From Rotaria sp. Silwood1 (taxonomy: Eukaryota > Rotifera > Eurotatoria > Philodinida > Philodinidae): DNA of 64,000 nt. The position numbers and the translations under genes are program-made. Below are positions 11,075 through 22,404 of the stretch, in pieces. The DNA lies in NCBI GenBank assembly GCA_905250075.1, contig CAJNOP010000001.1, positions 143,103-207,102 of the forward strand. Direction: 5' to 3'. Numbering within the stretch: the stretch's first letter is position 1; every line of letters begins with the position of its first letter. The notes under the pieces were generated by a model. The model was given only the letters and a program-made list of their open reading frames with translations. It was not told where the DNA came from and searched no databases.

Positions 11075-12845
11075 CCTTATCAATGGACATTATTACAAGA
11101 TGAAATTAAAAAAATTAAAAATAACATTGATACAAGCGAGGAAGAACTTCAACAACTTAATGATGCTTTGTCATTAATATCATCCAATTCTTTTTATATT
11201 CCATCGTCATCAATAAAATCCATGTAAGTCAGCTACTTCAAAATCAGAATTTATTTAGTTACTTAAGTAGTTGATCTATTATCTTCATTTCCAATGACTA
11301 TATCTCATTCAATTTATGTATAAAAAGTTAAGGTTATTTATTATTATTTTAGTTTTTCATATGAATCTACTGGTAATGATAATGAAAATGATGGTATTGT
11401 AAAATTTAAATTAGGTTAGTCATTGAAATTTTATTATTATTTCATTATATTTAATTATTTAGTTCAATTGGAAAAAGATTTAAGAAATGATGATCTTGAT
11501 TTTCGACCTAAATATACTCCTCAAATATTTGTTCAAAAGTAAATTTCAAAAAAGAAAATTAATTATTTATATAATATAAAATATTTCAGTAAAGCGTTTT
11601 TCCGATATTATGGTGTACAAATTCATGTTTATTATTTATCAGCATCAAATAATTTTTATTTAAATATTCATTATGACGAAAAAATTAATCTAAAAAGCGA
11701 CCAACAATTGGAAGTAAATAAATCTATTTTCTTTTTTTTTAATAAATAAATTGTTTTTATTTTAAGCCTGATGTTATAATTGCATCATTAAATCAATGGT
11801 TGCCATCAACAACAACAACAACAAATCTAGAATTATTTTTATCGAAATTAAAAACTGAATATAAATATCTACCATTTGGTGAACAATTATTAGGCTATGA
11901 ATTAGCAGGACATGAATCTTATTTTATTCATCGTATAAATCTACAAAATTTACCTAGTGATTCAAAATTCTTTGGTTGGTATTATCATCTTCAAACATTT
12001 CTTATGTTTTTTATCGATATCATACCATCTATTAATAAAAACAATTTAAATTCGATTGTTTATATCATTTATCAACAATATAAAAATGATAATGGTCAAA
12101 TATCTTATACACCTATTGGATTTACTACAGTTTATCTATATTATGCTTATCCAGATAAAAACCGACCACAAATTTGGTTAGAACTCGTGGCATCGATTTT
12201 TTTTGTTTGATGAGTTTTATTTTTTAGTGAAATGTTAATTTTACCACCTTATCAACGAAAAGATCATGGACGACGTTTTTTAACAGCAATTTATGAAGAT
12301 TTACGAACAAATTCACGTGTTCAAGACATTACAGGTAATTTACGAACTTCGAGTAAGGCTTAATAATAATTTTTATTTTCATCTAGCTGAAGATCCATCA
12401 GATGAATTTGTTGCATTACGTGATCTTGTTTCACTTGAATTATGTCATAAATATTTACCAGATTTATTTTCTAAAGAATCAATACTTAAAACTGATCGTG
12501 TAACAAAAGAAATGATTGATAAAGCACGAGAAGTTTGTAAATTAACTAAACAAGAAACACGACGTGTTCATGAAATGTGTCTTCTTCAATCAATTAATCA
12601 TAATGATGATAAACAAATGAAACGATTTCGTTTACTTGTTAAACAACGTCTTTTGGAATTATTAGAAGTAATATATTCTTTCATCTGTTTCATAGAATAA
12701 TTTTTTTTTTGAATAGTTTGATCGGCATAATAAGATTGAATTGGTTGATGAACAGAACCGAAAAATTTATATAACTTATCAATATGAAGTTGATTTTGAA
12801 CATTATAAGAACATTCTTCAATCATATTATAAATATATTACATAA
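11075..12845 (+). CDS. HAT1: Histone acetyltransferase type B catalytic subunit (5' end in gap)
   Basis: Exons by frame and GT-AG sites: ..11075-11223, 11353-11414, 11463-11538, 11590-11713, 11767-12176, 12228-12334, 12387-12667, 12717-12845. HAT1 acetylates newly made histone H4 (K5/K12) with the RbAp46/48 chaperone. The match runs from the N-terminal domain (FRPKYTPQIF, IHVYYLSA) through the GNAT core (YYHLQTFLMFFID, TVYLYYAYPDKNRPQ, EMLILPPYQ) to the C-terminal helices. The catalytic acidic pair in ITAEDPS is kept. In the acetyl-CoA motif, human Q-G-Q-G-H-G reads Q-R-K-D-H-G, so one conserved Gly is an Asp. The first visible exon adds a coiled-coil-like stretch (LLQDEIKKIKNNIDTSEEEL) not seen in human HAT1; it is in frame but might belong to something else, because the start is hidden by the gap. 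Confidence 0.9.
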
Positions 12846-14655
12846 AGCCATAAAGTATTTTATTCATTTGATCTTTATTTTTCTTCTTTTTTTCCTTCAT
12901 ATTAACTTCAATAAAATAAATAACGGGTGATAGAAAAATTTTTGGACAAAATGTCGAGAGCTGAAACATATATAACAGCCATCGAAAGAACCTTTTTTTT
13001 ATTGGTTACATAGCTTGTCCTGCCCTCGATATGTCATAGCAATTTGACATTTTTCGACTGCTAGTGAGAAAACTTTTTATTGCAAGTGAAAACTTAAATT
13101 CAGAAAGTAGAAAAGATAGAAAATGTCGTTGTCTTTGTGAATGAATGATCACAAAAATGATGAATGCATGCTTCATGAAACATGAAGACAAGATCGAAAC
13201 TATGTTTTGCAATTTTATGTTCTTTTTTAACATGAATTTTCTTATTAATGTATGATTTATTTATTTTTTTATTCATGTGATATTCTCAGAGATAATTAAT
13301 AACAATCTTTATTGGTTGAAAGGATCTATTATATGAAAATTTTCTGCATTATATAGATTTTGATATTATTTGTGTTATGTTTACATAAAACTTTGTCTTT
13401 TCATGCACTGCAAAATATCAAGAAGCGCATTATTAGATATTTTCTTCTGTCGAACTGTTTGACTCTTTGAGGATAAAAATCCACGTCCTTTTGTCGTTCT
13501 ATATGAGTGCAATCATAACAAATATATCCTAATATTGTTTATTGCGTTTGTGAATAATATTTTTTGTCACCATTCGAAAAAAAAACAAATGCAATCCATG
13601 AAACGGTTGGTTTGCTTTAATATTTTCTACATGATGATGAAAAAATTTTGAACAACTAGAGATAAATAGAATTATTTTTTTCCTAGTATTCATCTTTAAG
13701 ATGTAAAACATAAATGAAATAAAAGTTTTCTGTACATGATTTTTAGTATGATCTTATATAATAATGAACATGTATAAATGAGACAGTTCATTAAATATAA
13801 TTGATCCAGTGTCATAGGAAAAGATTTCTCTACATTATAAAAATTATCAATAAACATCTTTGTGTTATAGTTGCCGATATGCCAGAAAACGATTTAGTTT
13901 TATTTCTACAGATACTATAAAGAATTCTGCACTCAAAGTCGAAAGTGTTTTCTATATGTGAATAAATTGCAAATCTTAAGTAAAATTTGTACGAGAAAAA
14001 AAAGAAAGTCTACTCAATTTCTTAGTGTTGGATTTTATAATATTCTGTCTATATTATAGAACACAAGCTTCGCAACATTTTACTACATACCATTCAGTGT
14101 ACGACTGTTCTCTAAGATAGAATGCATTCTAGAGAATGTTACTTAATGAAACAGAAATGTCCTTCTACGTTTCATTATATTTTGTAAATATTTTTCGTAA
14201 TAGAGAGAGAGATAAAACGCTGTATTTTTAACTAGTTACATCACTCTTAGAAATGCAATTACAGTAAAAATATAACCGAAAACAAACAAACAAACTTTTC
14301 ATACGGCTATTTCTAGCATATCGTTGTAAAATATGAAATAAGGCTTTCTAGAAGAACATGGTGTTTCTTTATCTGTTGCAAAGTATTTACAGACAAAATA
14401 TCTTAGGTAAAATCCAGGGAAAGTTGTAAAACACCGAAAACCAAGATGCTTAAAAGCAAAATATCGAAGAAAAACATTGAAAAACATGCTGAAAATGTAA
14501 AATCTCCAAAATCAGGCATATCGAAAAATAATTATCGAATTTACAAAATTTTGGAGTACAAGAATATCGAAAAGAATATCTTGAAAATGTTTGATATAGA
14601 ATGAGACTGTTGAAAATTTTTCAACGTTGCAATTACTACTAATTTACACTGTTAA
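12846..14655. other. Gene-free stretch
   Basis: AT-rich. No family resemblance in any frame and no RNA gene. 14390-14600 holds loosely repeated words of the type aaaatatcgaa, and related words appear inverted at 15740-15890 (ttttcgatattttt). They flank the transposon-like element at 14656-15258 but are too diverged to call arms. Confidence 0.45.
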
Positions 14656-15258
14656 CCCTTCGTTGCTGTTGTGGGGTCTGCGCGGATCCATCTTAGAATT
14701 TTTCGTCTAGTACTTCATCAGCAATTGTTGTTTAGAATCATTCCCCTTCGGTAATCTCTAATCTTTAGTAGGCCCATAATATTCTCACCAGAAATTAGGA
14801 ATAGTCCTAGGGAGGTAGAAATACAGTAGTGAGTCCACGTGGATCCTAGAGTACTAATGGTGTTATCAGCATAATTTAAAAAAAGATAAAAATGAAACTA
14901 TCTATAAAGAGACAAATTGCTTCTCTTCGCACCTGATGACAATTATGTATGTGAATATATCAGCATATTTCTATCGTTCTAGACTGAGGCCATTGGATGT
15001 ATCATTTTTTTCAATTGTATTTCAGTGTTGTAATGGAATCGATATCAAACAACTTTTTTCAATATTGTATTTCTCTATATTGTCTTTATCAAACGTGACA
15101 CACATATCTTTACGAACAGAGTATTTAGAGGCTTGTAGCACAGAAATGAATAGCTGAAGTAAAACAAAAGTATCGATTTATTATAATTTTTTTATGGGTA
15201 GATCCAAGTGGGCCTCAGAACATGCATGAAGTTTCAAAATGAGAACGTCAACGGAGGG
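14656..15258. mobile_element. piggyBac-like non-autonomous element with TTAA target sites
   Basis: The left end reads TTAA-CCCTTCGTTG (TTAA at 14652-14655) and the right end CAACGGAGGG-TTAA (TTAA at 15259-15262). The terminal inverted repeats start with CCC and match at 9 of 10 positions. Both ends abut the tetranucleotide TTAA, which is the target and duplication of the piggyBac superfamily. Subterminal GGATCCA-like words repeat: cgcggatccatc near 14681, cgtggatcctag near 14837, and inverted tagatccaagtg near 15200. The 603 bp interior has no transposase frame; the longest open frame (14936-15157) resembles nothing. I therefore call it a MITE mobilised in trans. Confidence 0.75.
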
Positions 15259-15262
15259 TTAA

Positions 15263-18110
15263 ATGGAAGATAATTTAGATTTTGTTTTGCTGTTTCTGAA
15301 TATGAGAATAAGAAGGTTAAATGAAGAATTCAATTAAGTTTCAATTCAAATACAATGACAAAATTTTTAAGTAGAGTACAATAATGAATTTAATTTTGAT
15401 TTCTTACATCGTTTGCTACCAAGAATGACAGTTCTTTTATATATTTTAGAACATTGATTCTTGCATTATTCCATCAAGTTGAGACTGCCGTAACCCTATC
15501 TTGTATAAAGTATACTTTTTCAATTTTGTTGTACTTTTGGATGCGTATATGTACTTATAGGATTTGGAGATGGGTCTAGAATGTGAGGATAGGTGTAAGA
15601 GATGAATACGGGTGTTTGGACGGGTGTCAGTGTGTATACAAGTGAATAGAAGGCTTTCACCAACATCTCGACTCAAATCCTTGCCAAACGTATAAGCTCT
15701 ATGTACGAGTCATAGATTTTATTCAATGGATATTACAAATTTTTCGACATTTTGTACTTTCGATATTTTTCTCATCGACTTTTTAAGTTTCGACGTTTTA
15801 TCTTTTCGAGGTTTAGTTTTCGATGTTTATCCTTTCAAATTATGTATGTTGAGTTTTTTTTTGAATGTTTTCCCACAGCGTTATTTTGCATCGTCAAAAA
15901 TTTTGCTTGTTTGACGTTGAGACTTTCTATGGTTTGCAATCAAATCGAAATCAATACAAGCGATAAAGATATAGATCTCGATGGAACAATATTTCGTATG
16001 ACAATGAGATATTCACATCAGAATAACATATAAAAAATCTACCAGCATCTGTTAATTAAAAGAAAATTTATAAGAAAATATTTCTCGGTGTACCATTTAT
16101 CTAGCAAGCGAATATGATAGTCATGTAAAAACACTTATGACCAGTTTTATTATGTAATTTACACTAAGATAAACAAGCTTTAGAATAGTGTAAAAATAAA
16201 TTTAGATTGTAACCAATAGGAAAGAGATTTATATTATAGTTAAATTTTATGCTTACAACTAACATCTAAGTTAACCGATATCAATTATTTTGATATATGG
16301 GATATTTGAACATCTTGTAATATTCACGTCACCGTTTTTCGTACGATGATGTTTTGAGATATTCTATTCAATATAAATTATCTCCAAGTATAAATAACAA
16401 CTTTGCATAATTCAATATATCGTATTAAATCATACAGTTTAAATTAGCAAAAAAAAAGAAAATGATTATATTATCTATCACAAATAGATCAAATTAAAAT
16501 ATTCCATCTAATTAATATTGACGAATGATGTGGATATACGTCGAGCATCTAAACTTAGTCACCGACCTATTTTAATCCTTTATAAAAAGCTTAAATTACT
16601 TTTTCTCTATATAGTCTGATAGTAAAAATAAAGCTTTATCTTTCTATGATCTACAATCATTTTTCAACTAATACCATTATATCGAATTTCAATAGAACCT
16701 GTCTGGTTATGATGCGTGACGGTTAAATTACGTCGTATTGTTTTCGATACGTGTATTCTATTGATGATTTGCTCTTTGTTCTTTCTCCTTTTCTCTGAAT
16801 AGTTTTCTCCTTCCTTCAAATGTGTAACTGTCTGCACATACGTATGTCGTGACGAAGTTATTTTTCATTCACGTATCAATAAATATTTAAATAAACTGAA
16901 TATTCTACTGCTGAATGTTTCATAAAAAATACACTTTGTGCTAATAAATATCCGTTCATTTAACAAAACAAAGATTATTCATAAATTACTAGAAAATAGT
17001 TGAGGATGTATAGAATCGATAGGACACATTTTTAACATAAATTATTCGAAAAAAATAAGATACATGCATTTAGAACGAAATTATATATTTAATATCATTT
17101 ATTAGCACATGCTGCCCAGTTGTGACAATGAAAGTTACATAACATATATCATTTTGCATAATCAATAACTGTAGACAATATTGATGATGTTAGTGTTGTT
17201 AGACACTAAATTTATTGATGAATATAATTTCTTTTTTTCTTCAGTATTTTTAACTCTGATTATTATAGCAGGAAACGATACAGGTAAAGCTGTCGTTTAG
17301 TGAAACGCTGAATAGAGTTGATGCTTGAAAACTTACTTTATACTTATATTGTCAAAAAAAAAATTAACGATATTACTTCAACTAGTATATATGCTCATCA
17401 TTTAACAATGAAAACAGATTTACCAATTATAATATCTTTATTGAGAGTGTGTTTAGTTATATATGTGAGTTTTGATTTAATTTAATCAGATTAACCTTTA
17501 TATTATTAGTACACAATCTATAGTTGACGATATCACACATGTGTACATTTACTCTTGAAAACTTTCCGAGTGACTTGATTTTATTTATAAACTATGAAGT
17601 CAATCTCTTACTACCATGCAGAATATTTTTCATGTTGATGTTCATGTCATGTTTTGGATAAAACTCGGTTTATAATTCGCAAAAGTTCAATCTATGTCCA
17701 AGCTTATCAGAAACGAACTTAAATAGAGATAAAAAACCTCCAAGCCATAACACTTTTTCCTTATAATTTATGAAAAATATTTCTTTTGTCAAATGAACGA
17801 ATATTTATTAGCACAAAGTGTATTTTTTATGAAACATTCAGCAGTAGAATATAGAGTTTATTGAAATATTTATTATTACGTGAATGAAAAATAACTTCGA
17901 CAAGTGTGAGCATCAAAGTTATAACTTTGTCAATCGGTATAATTTCGATACGACATATACATAAAGATACACGTCTTGTTTTTTTTTCTTTGTATCTGTT
18001 GCTTATTAGCATGTTCTGAAAAAAGTTAAAAAAATAAAATTAGTTGTAACTCTGACACTGTTCATCATTATTTTATATGAATAAAGAAAATTTTTGATTC
18101 TAAATTAAAG
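15263..18110. other. Gene-free stretch
   Basis: AT-rich, no recognisable protein or RNA gene. The open frames at 15726-16033 come from a T-rich run with repeated tttcgat words and do not resemble a protein family. Confidence 0.45.
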
Positions 18111-18540
18111 TGGACAATTCACTTATTATTCAGGAAAGAGTTATTCGTGATCAATGGTGTTCAATTTGTGGTAACAAGCTCCTTTTCTCAGGAAAGTTAA
18201 AGTATGATCTGAAGGGTTTCTTGAAAATCGAGAAGATATTGAAGAGAAAGTACAAGCTATTGGTTTCTATATTTTATTTTTTCTTCTTCCATCACTACGT
18301 TTGTACGATCTTAAATATCTATTATTTAGAGATGTTTTTCTTAAATCAACACATTCATTTATTTAGCGCTCTTTTCAATAGCTTGGCTTGACTGTTATTA
18401 AGGTCGATGATAAACTTAAAAATATACTTTATCGTTCATTTAACCGATATAATTATTCGAAAGGAAATATTTTTTTAATGATTTACGACATAAGTATTCA
18501 AGATTATTATAAACAGGAAAGCAAATACTATTAATATGCA
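18111..18540 (+). pseudogene. Possible decayed coding segment, family unknown
   Basis: Overlapping frames read protein-like segments that shift between frames: DNSLIIQERVIRDQWCSICG at the start, then ENREDIEEKVQAIGFYI and LRLYDLKYLLFRDVFLKST, then VIKVDDKLKNILYRSFNRYN and KGNIFLMIYDISIQDYYKQE. The amphipathic, low-stop nature and local codon use look like an old gene broken by frameshifts. I could not assign a family. It could equally be chance in AT-rich DNA. Confidence 0.3.
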
Positions 18541-19011
18541 TATGATGGGATGGTAAACACCTACTCCGTGATGTTGTTTGAGCCTACGCACATACTTTTC
18601 TCACTTTCATCGTATACGTTGTTATTGTTTTTCTATCCTTCGCTTCATGTGATCTTCTTCGTCATTCTATTATCACACTTATTGGTTTCTTTTTTTATTT
18701 TCGCTAATCATTATGAATATTCTCCTTGCAATTACCACTATATAAAGTGTGTGATTTTACACAAAACATCATGCAATCTTGAGAGTTAGGTAATTAAGGG
18801 ATTCTCATCTTTTGACAAGAACTAAAAATAATTTTTTTACAATTGTAAGTATTGTACATATGTGATTGATACCTCTTCGATCTTGTATTATCATACACTT
18901 ATGAAACCCAAAAAGAAATTGAGTTGTATGCAATTTTATCTTTACCTACTTATATTCATGTGGTAGACTCAATTTGAAGTTCAAGAACAAGATTTATTTT
19001 AAATCGAGATC
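18541..19011. other. Gene-free stretch
   Basis: Nothing recognised. An open frame at 18550-18789 starts on a non-ATG codon and is hydrophobic only because the DNA is T-rich. Confidence 0.45.
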
Positions 19012-19194
19012 ATATAAAAACATATATGAAAATTAACATGATGCTGAAAATAGTGTCTTGTTGTTATATATTTACTCTCATCTTTGTATTCATAATCTTT
19101 CATCTTTTTAATACTTTTTCGTAAATATTAAATTGACTCTAACACATTATATATTCTATTGTATAGTTTAGATTAATCATTTATTATACAAATT
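19012..19194 (+). promoter_or_regulatory. Conserved upstream block of WAP gene 2
   Basis: Aligns with 3460-3637 upstream of WAP gene 1 without large gaps and ends at the start codon. The shared words acatgatgctga, atatatttact and acacattatatattctatt suggest that promoter and 5' leader were duplicated with the gene. No specific factor site is recognised. Confidence 0.45.
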
Positions 19195-19599
19195 ATGTCT
19201 CATTATCTATATGCTGTATTATTATTATTATTATTGATGATTGTTTCAATTGTCAATGCTGGTCAAAAAGTTTGTCCTGGTTACGGATTTGTTCGACCGC
19301 CAAAAAATTGTAAATCAACATGTTCACCACTAAAAGATAAATGTCCATTAGGCAAAAAATGTTGTTTCCGTCTTGCACAACCATGTGGTTTCCATTGTAT
19401 TATACCTAAAGATAATCAACCAAAACGAGGCAAATGTCCAACGTCTAAAGCCAAACCAAAATATAGAGATTGGTACGTATGTGATCGACATCTTTGTGAT
19501 GTTGATAATGATTGCAAAGGTACTTGGAAATGTTGTCGCAATCCATGTAATGCGGCAATATGTATTCCACCACAAGCCGCTAAACGTCCATTTGTTTAA
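19195..19599 (+). CDS. Secreted double-WAP-domain protein, copy 2
   Basis: A single exon of 134 aa starting at an ATG. Residues 1-22 form a Leu-rich signal peptide ending VNA, followed by mature GQKVCPGYG. Two four-disulfide-core domains follow, each with eight cysteines (KKCCFRL in the first, WKCCRNP in the second). It ends with a basic tail, PPQAAKRPFV, that is 10 residues longer than copy 1. Compared with copy 1 it has swapped many acidic residues for basic ones (DKCESTCSREKDE to KNCKSTCSPLKDK), so the mature protein is strongly cationic. That charge would suit an antimicrobial or heparin-binding role, but this is inference. A possible AATAAA poly(A) signal lies near 19732. It is part of the array with copy 1 and the dead copy at 24690. 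Confidence 0.94.
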   Translation: MSHYLYAVLLLLLLMIVSIVNAGQKVCPGYGFVRPPKNCKSTCSPLKDKCPLGKKCCFRLAQPCGFHCIIPKDNQPKRGKCPTSKAKPKYRDWYVCDRHLCDVDNDCKGTWKCCRNPCNAAICIPPQAAKRPFV

Positions 19600-20249
19600 A
19601 AAATTATACTATGGAATTTATTGATTAACTACATGTAGAAATGACAAATTTTTTTTGTTATTCAATGTTTATTTGTGTTGTATTTCAAAAACGTATGTTG
19701 GAAATGGGATTGTTTTTTTTTTGCTAACCAAAATAAAAATATTTTTCTGCATTCGTATACACATACAAATATAAGACACGTATTGTCAGATAGGAAAACA
19801 AGATAAGTTATAATGTATTGATTATTGTTTTGGTTTTAATTTGGATGTATAATCAAATGGAAATTTGATAAAAATAAAAACAAGGTAATTATTTTTCTAC
19901 TATCAATATGATAATTTATTGGATAGCTAAAATGAATGAGCATGGTTTATTTGTAACAGAAGATCCTCTAGAAAAAAGTGAATTATCTACCATTCTTTAC
20001 GAATATCGATTATTATTCAAAGCTCGTTGTTTCGATACATATTTTCTTTTACTAATAGAAATAACTTAATGCTATCGATGAATGATTGTTCAAGCCTCTT
20101 GTAATCGAATAAAACATCTGATATAATGTATAATCATATTTTCTTCATATCATCATCGGTTTGAAAATCATATAATTATTAAGAAAAATAATTAAAGATT
20201 GATATATCTGAATACTGTTTGATAGGGCATATTGTGATACGTATTTAGA

Positions 20250-20990
20250 TGTTTTTACAGACTTGAAAGGATCATTTTTGAAAATAAAACTGAACACCGA
20301 ACCTCGTCAAGTGTGAAATCGTTTTCCGACTGGGACAATGTTTACTTGATCAGTGAGTTATAAAAGAGTTTAGAATTGTTTGGGTTTTTCCAGCTTTCGT
20401 TCTGAGAATATTGAAGTTTTACCGGATTGTTCATTCCTCTCAGATCAAGTGGAAAATCGACTTTTGACTTCAAACTTTGTATGAACTAAGTTCTTAATGA
20501 GATTAGTTGATTATGGAAGTTTTAGTTTTTCTATTATTTCCTTGTTGAAGATGTAAATATACAAACAAGATTTGCTTTTGCACATGAAAGATCTCGAATA
20601 TTCTGTATCGCAAGATAGGAAATACCAGAGAAGCTGAAACTTGCTCAATGAAGTAATCTGATTGAGAATCTTTTTTATTCAAAATTTGAAGTCAAACGTC
20701 GATTTTTCATGTGACGTAACGGGACAAAATGTTGTTGTTGAAAAGCTTAGTTGAATTTCTATATCTCAACAAAGAAGGTTCGGACAATCAAACTGTTCTA
20801 AACTTTTCTATTACTTACTATTATTCATCAAATAAACATCGTTTTGATCAAAAAACAATTTGATACCTGTAGAGGCTTTCTCATAAGTTGTTCTAGTAAC
20901 TGCTGAGAAACGTATAGAATTCGATATTTTGAAGTGTTCACAAAATCATTTACTTGCTGTCAAAGAAAATATAAAGAATCGTTCATAGAA
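20250..20990. mobile_element. Foldback repeat family FB, copy 2
   Basis: Corresponds to copy 1 at 470-1110. The inverted words gagtttagaattgtttgg (near 20367) and aatcaaactgttctaaac (near 20787) form the inner arms. It was probably duplicated together with units A and C rather than inserted twice. Confidence 0.55.
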
Positions 20991-21957
20991 GAATGACTTT
21001 TTGTAAAGTTATTATTTCTAACTTCGTGTAAAATATTACGTTGTTCAGCATCATATGTCTATAGAAGAATTAGGCTTTTTTAAATGTCGTTTTTTTCTTG
21101 ATAGGTTTTTCATAGTAACAAAAAGTACAAGACAATGTCATTGATGTTGTCGATTTGTTGTTACTTTTGATGCATTGATTGTTAGAGTTTGATAACTAGT
21201 GACAGAGTTTTTTGTAATACTTTCTACATAATCATAAAACTATTTCGAAAGATTTTCTTTCATAAACACAATGGTTTTGGTAGTTTTTTTTAATGCTATT
21301 TACTTCAAAAATGTAAAATATGAACGAGATTCAATAGTTTTATTGTTGTTTTATTGGTTCCTTTTTATTTCAATTGTACTATTAGATTAATTAGAATGAA
21401 TGGATGCATAGTATCAGTGAGACAAATATACATATATAGATTTGTTTTCGAAGGCCTGTATGAAATGTATTAGAGAGCGGAAAGAAAACATTTTTTAACA
21501 ACGTTTTTTCTAATTTGAGCATTGTTACTTTTTATCATGTTCTGTATTTTTGGTAATGTTACCGTATGAAACATTGCGTCGAAAAACGTGAATTCACATC
21601 TATTTAATCCTGATTTCCACATAAAAAGGTTCATCTAGTTCTTACTGCGACAGATAGTATGAAGAGTCCTAAATCGAGATCTGAATGCGTTTTTTGTCAA
21701 GTATATATTTCTGTTTTAACAATCCTAAACAAAGACTTTTGATAGTGGAAAAAGTTTTCACATGAAAAGATGAAAGTAAGTTAAATGCAGATTCTATATA
21801 TTAAATTAATGTCTTTCTCAGCATCTAACATCATATATTAGACATGATACATGGAGAAATACACAATCATGAAGCAAGACTTATTGTAGTTATGAGCAAG
21901 ATAAAATTTTGAATCATCTCAGCTGATATTACCGTTTAGCTAAGAATAATTGCTCGT

Positions 21958-22404
21958 GGGTATGGCCAGCTAACTCTGCTACCGGAGTGAAATTCCGTAA
22001 CGTTTTTCGCTCATTTTGTTTTCTCGATAAATATCAGGCAGTAGCACGTGAAGAGTTGCGAGACGTCTTAAATTAAAGAGAAAAGTCTTGTACATATTTT
22101 AAGATATTTTTCGCTTTTGGAACATTTGTCGTTTCCAAGATATAACAAAAGAATTGAACACCACTTTTGCAAAAGTAATAATTTTCAGAATCGAAAAGTA
22201 GTTATCAGTTTTTTAATTATACCTTGGAAACGACAAACGTTCCAAAAGCGAAAAATATCTTAGAATATGTACAAGACTTTTCTCTTTAATTTAAGACGTC
22301 TCGCAACTCTTTACGTGCTACTGCCTGATATTTATCGAGGAAACAAAATAAGCGAAAAACGTTACGGAATTTCACTCCGGTAGCAGAGTTAGCTGGCCAT
22401 ACCC
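21958..22404. mobile_element. Palindromic foldback element, about 185-bp inverted arms
   Basis: The left arm (21958 to about 22145) and right arm (about 22220 to 22404) are nearly perfect inverted repeats. The tips read GGGTATGGCCAGCTAAC and GTTAGCTGGCCATACCC. The arms are joined by about 75 bp. The immediate flanks are TCGT (21954-21957) and TCGT (22405-22408), a possible 4-bp target duplication. No coding frame is present. It is absent from the matching place in unit A (about 1840), so it inserted after the duplication, and arm identity looks far higher than that of the surrounding copies. The superfamily is not assigned. Confidence 0.85.

Noticed and set aside
10840..11103. Plus-strand open frame across the N gap (QIVEDYLEKVKEHHNEYRC), at first sight like the HAT1 N terminus
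   Set aside because: It has no ATG, begins on GTG after a stop, and is open through the gap only because of the Ns. The opposite strand gives the better OTU-like reading.
14390..15890. Long inverted repeats of tttcgat words flanking the piggyBac-like element
   Set aside because: Only short low-complexity words agree; no alignable arms.
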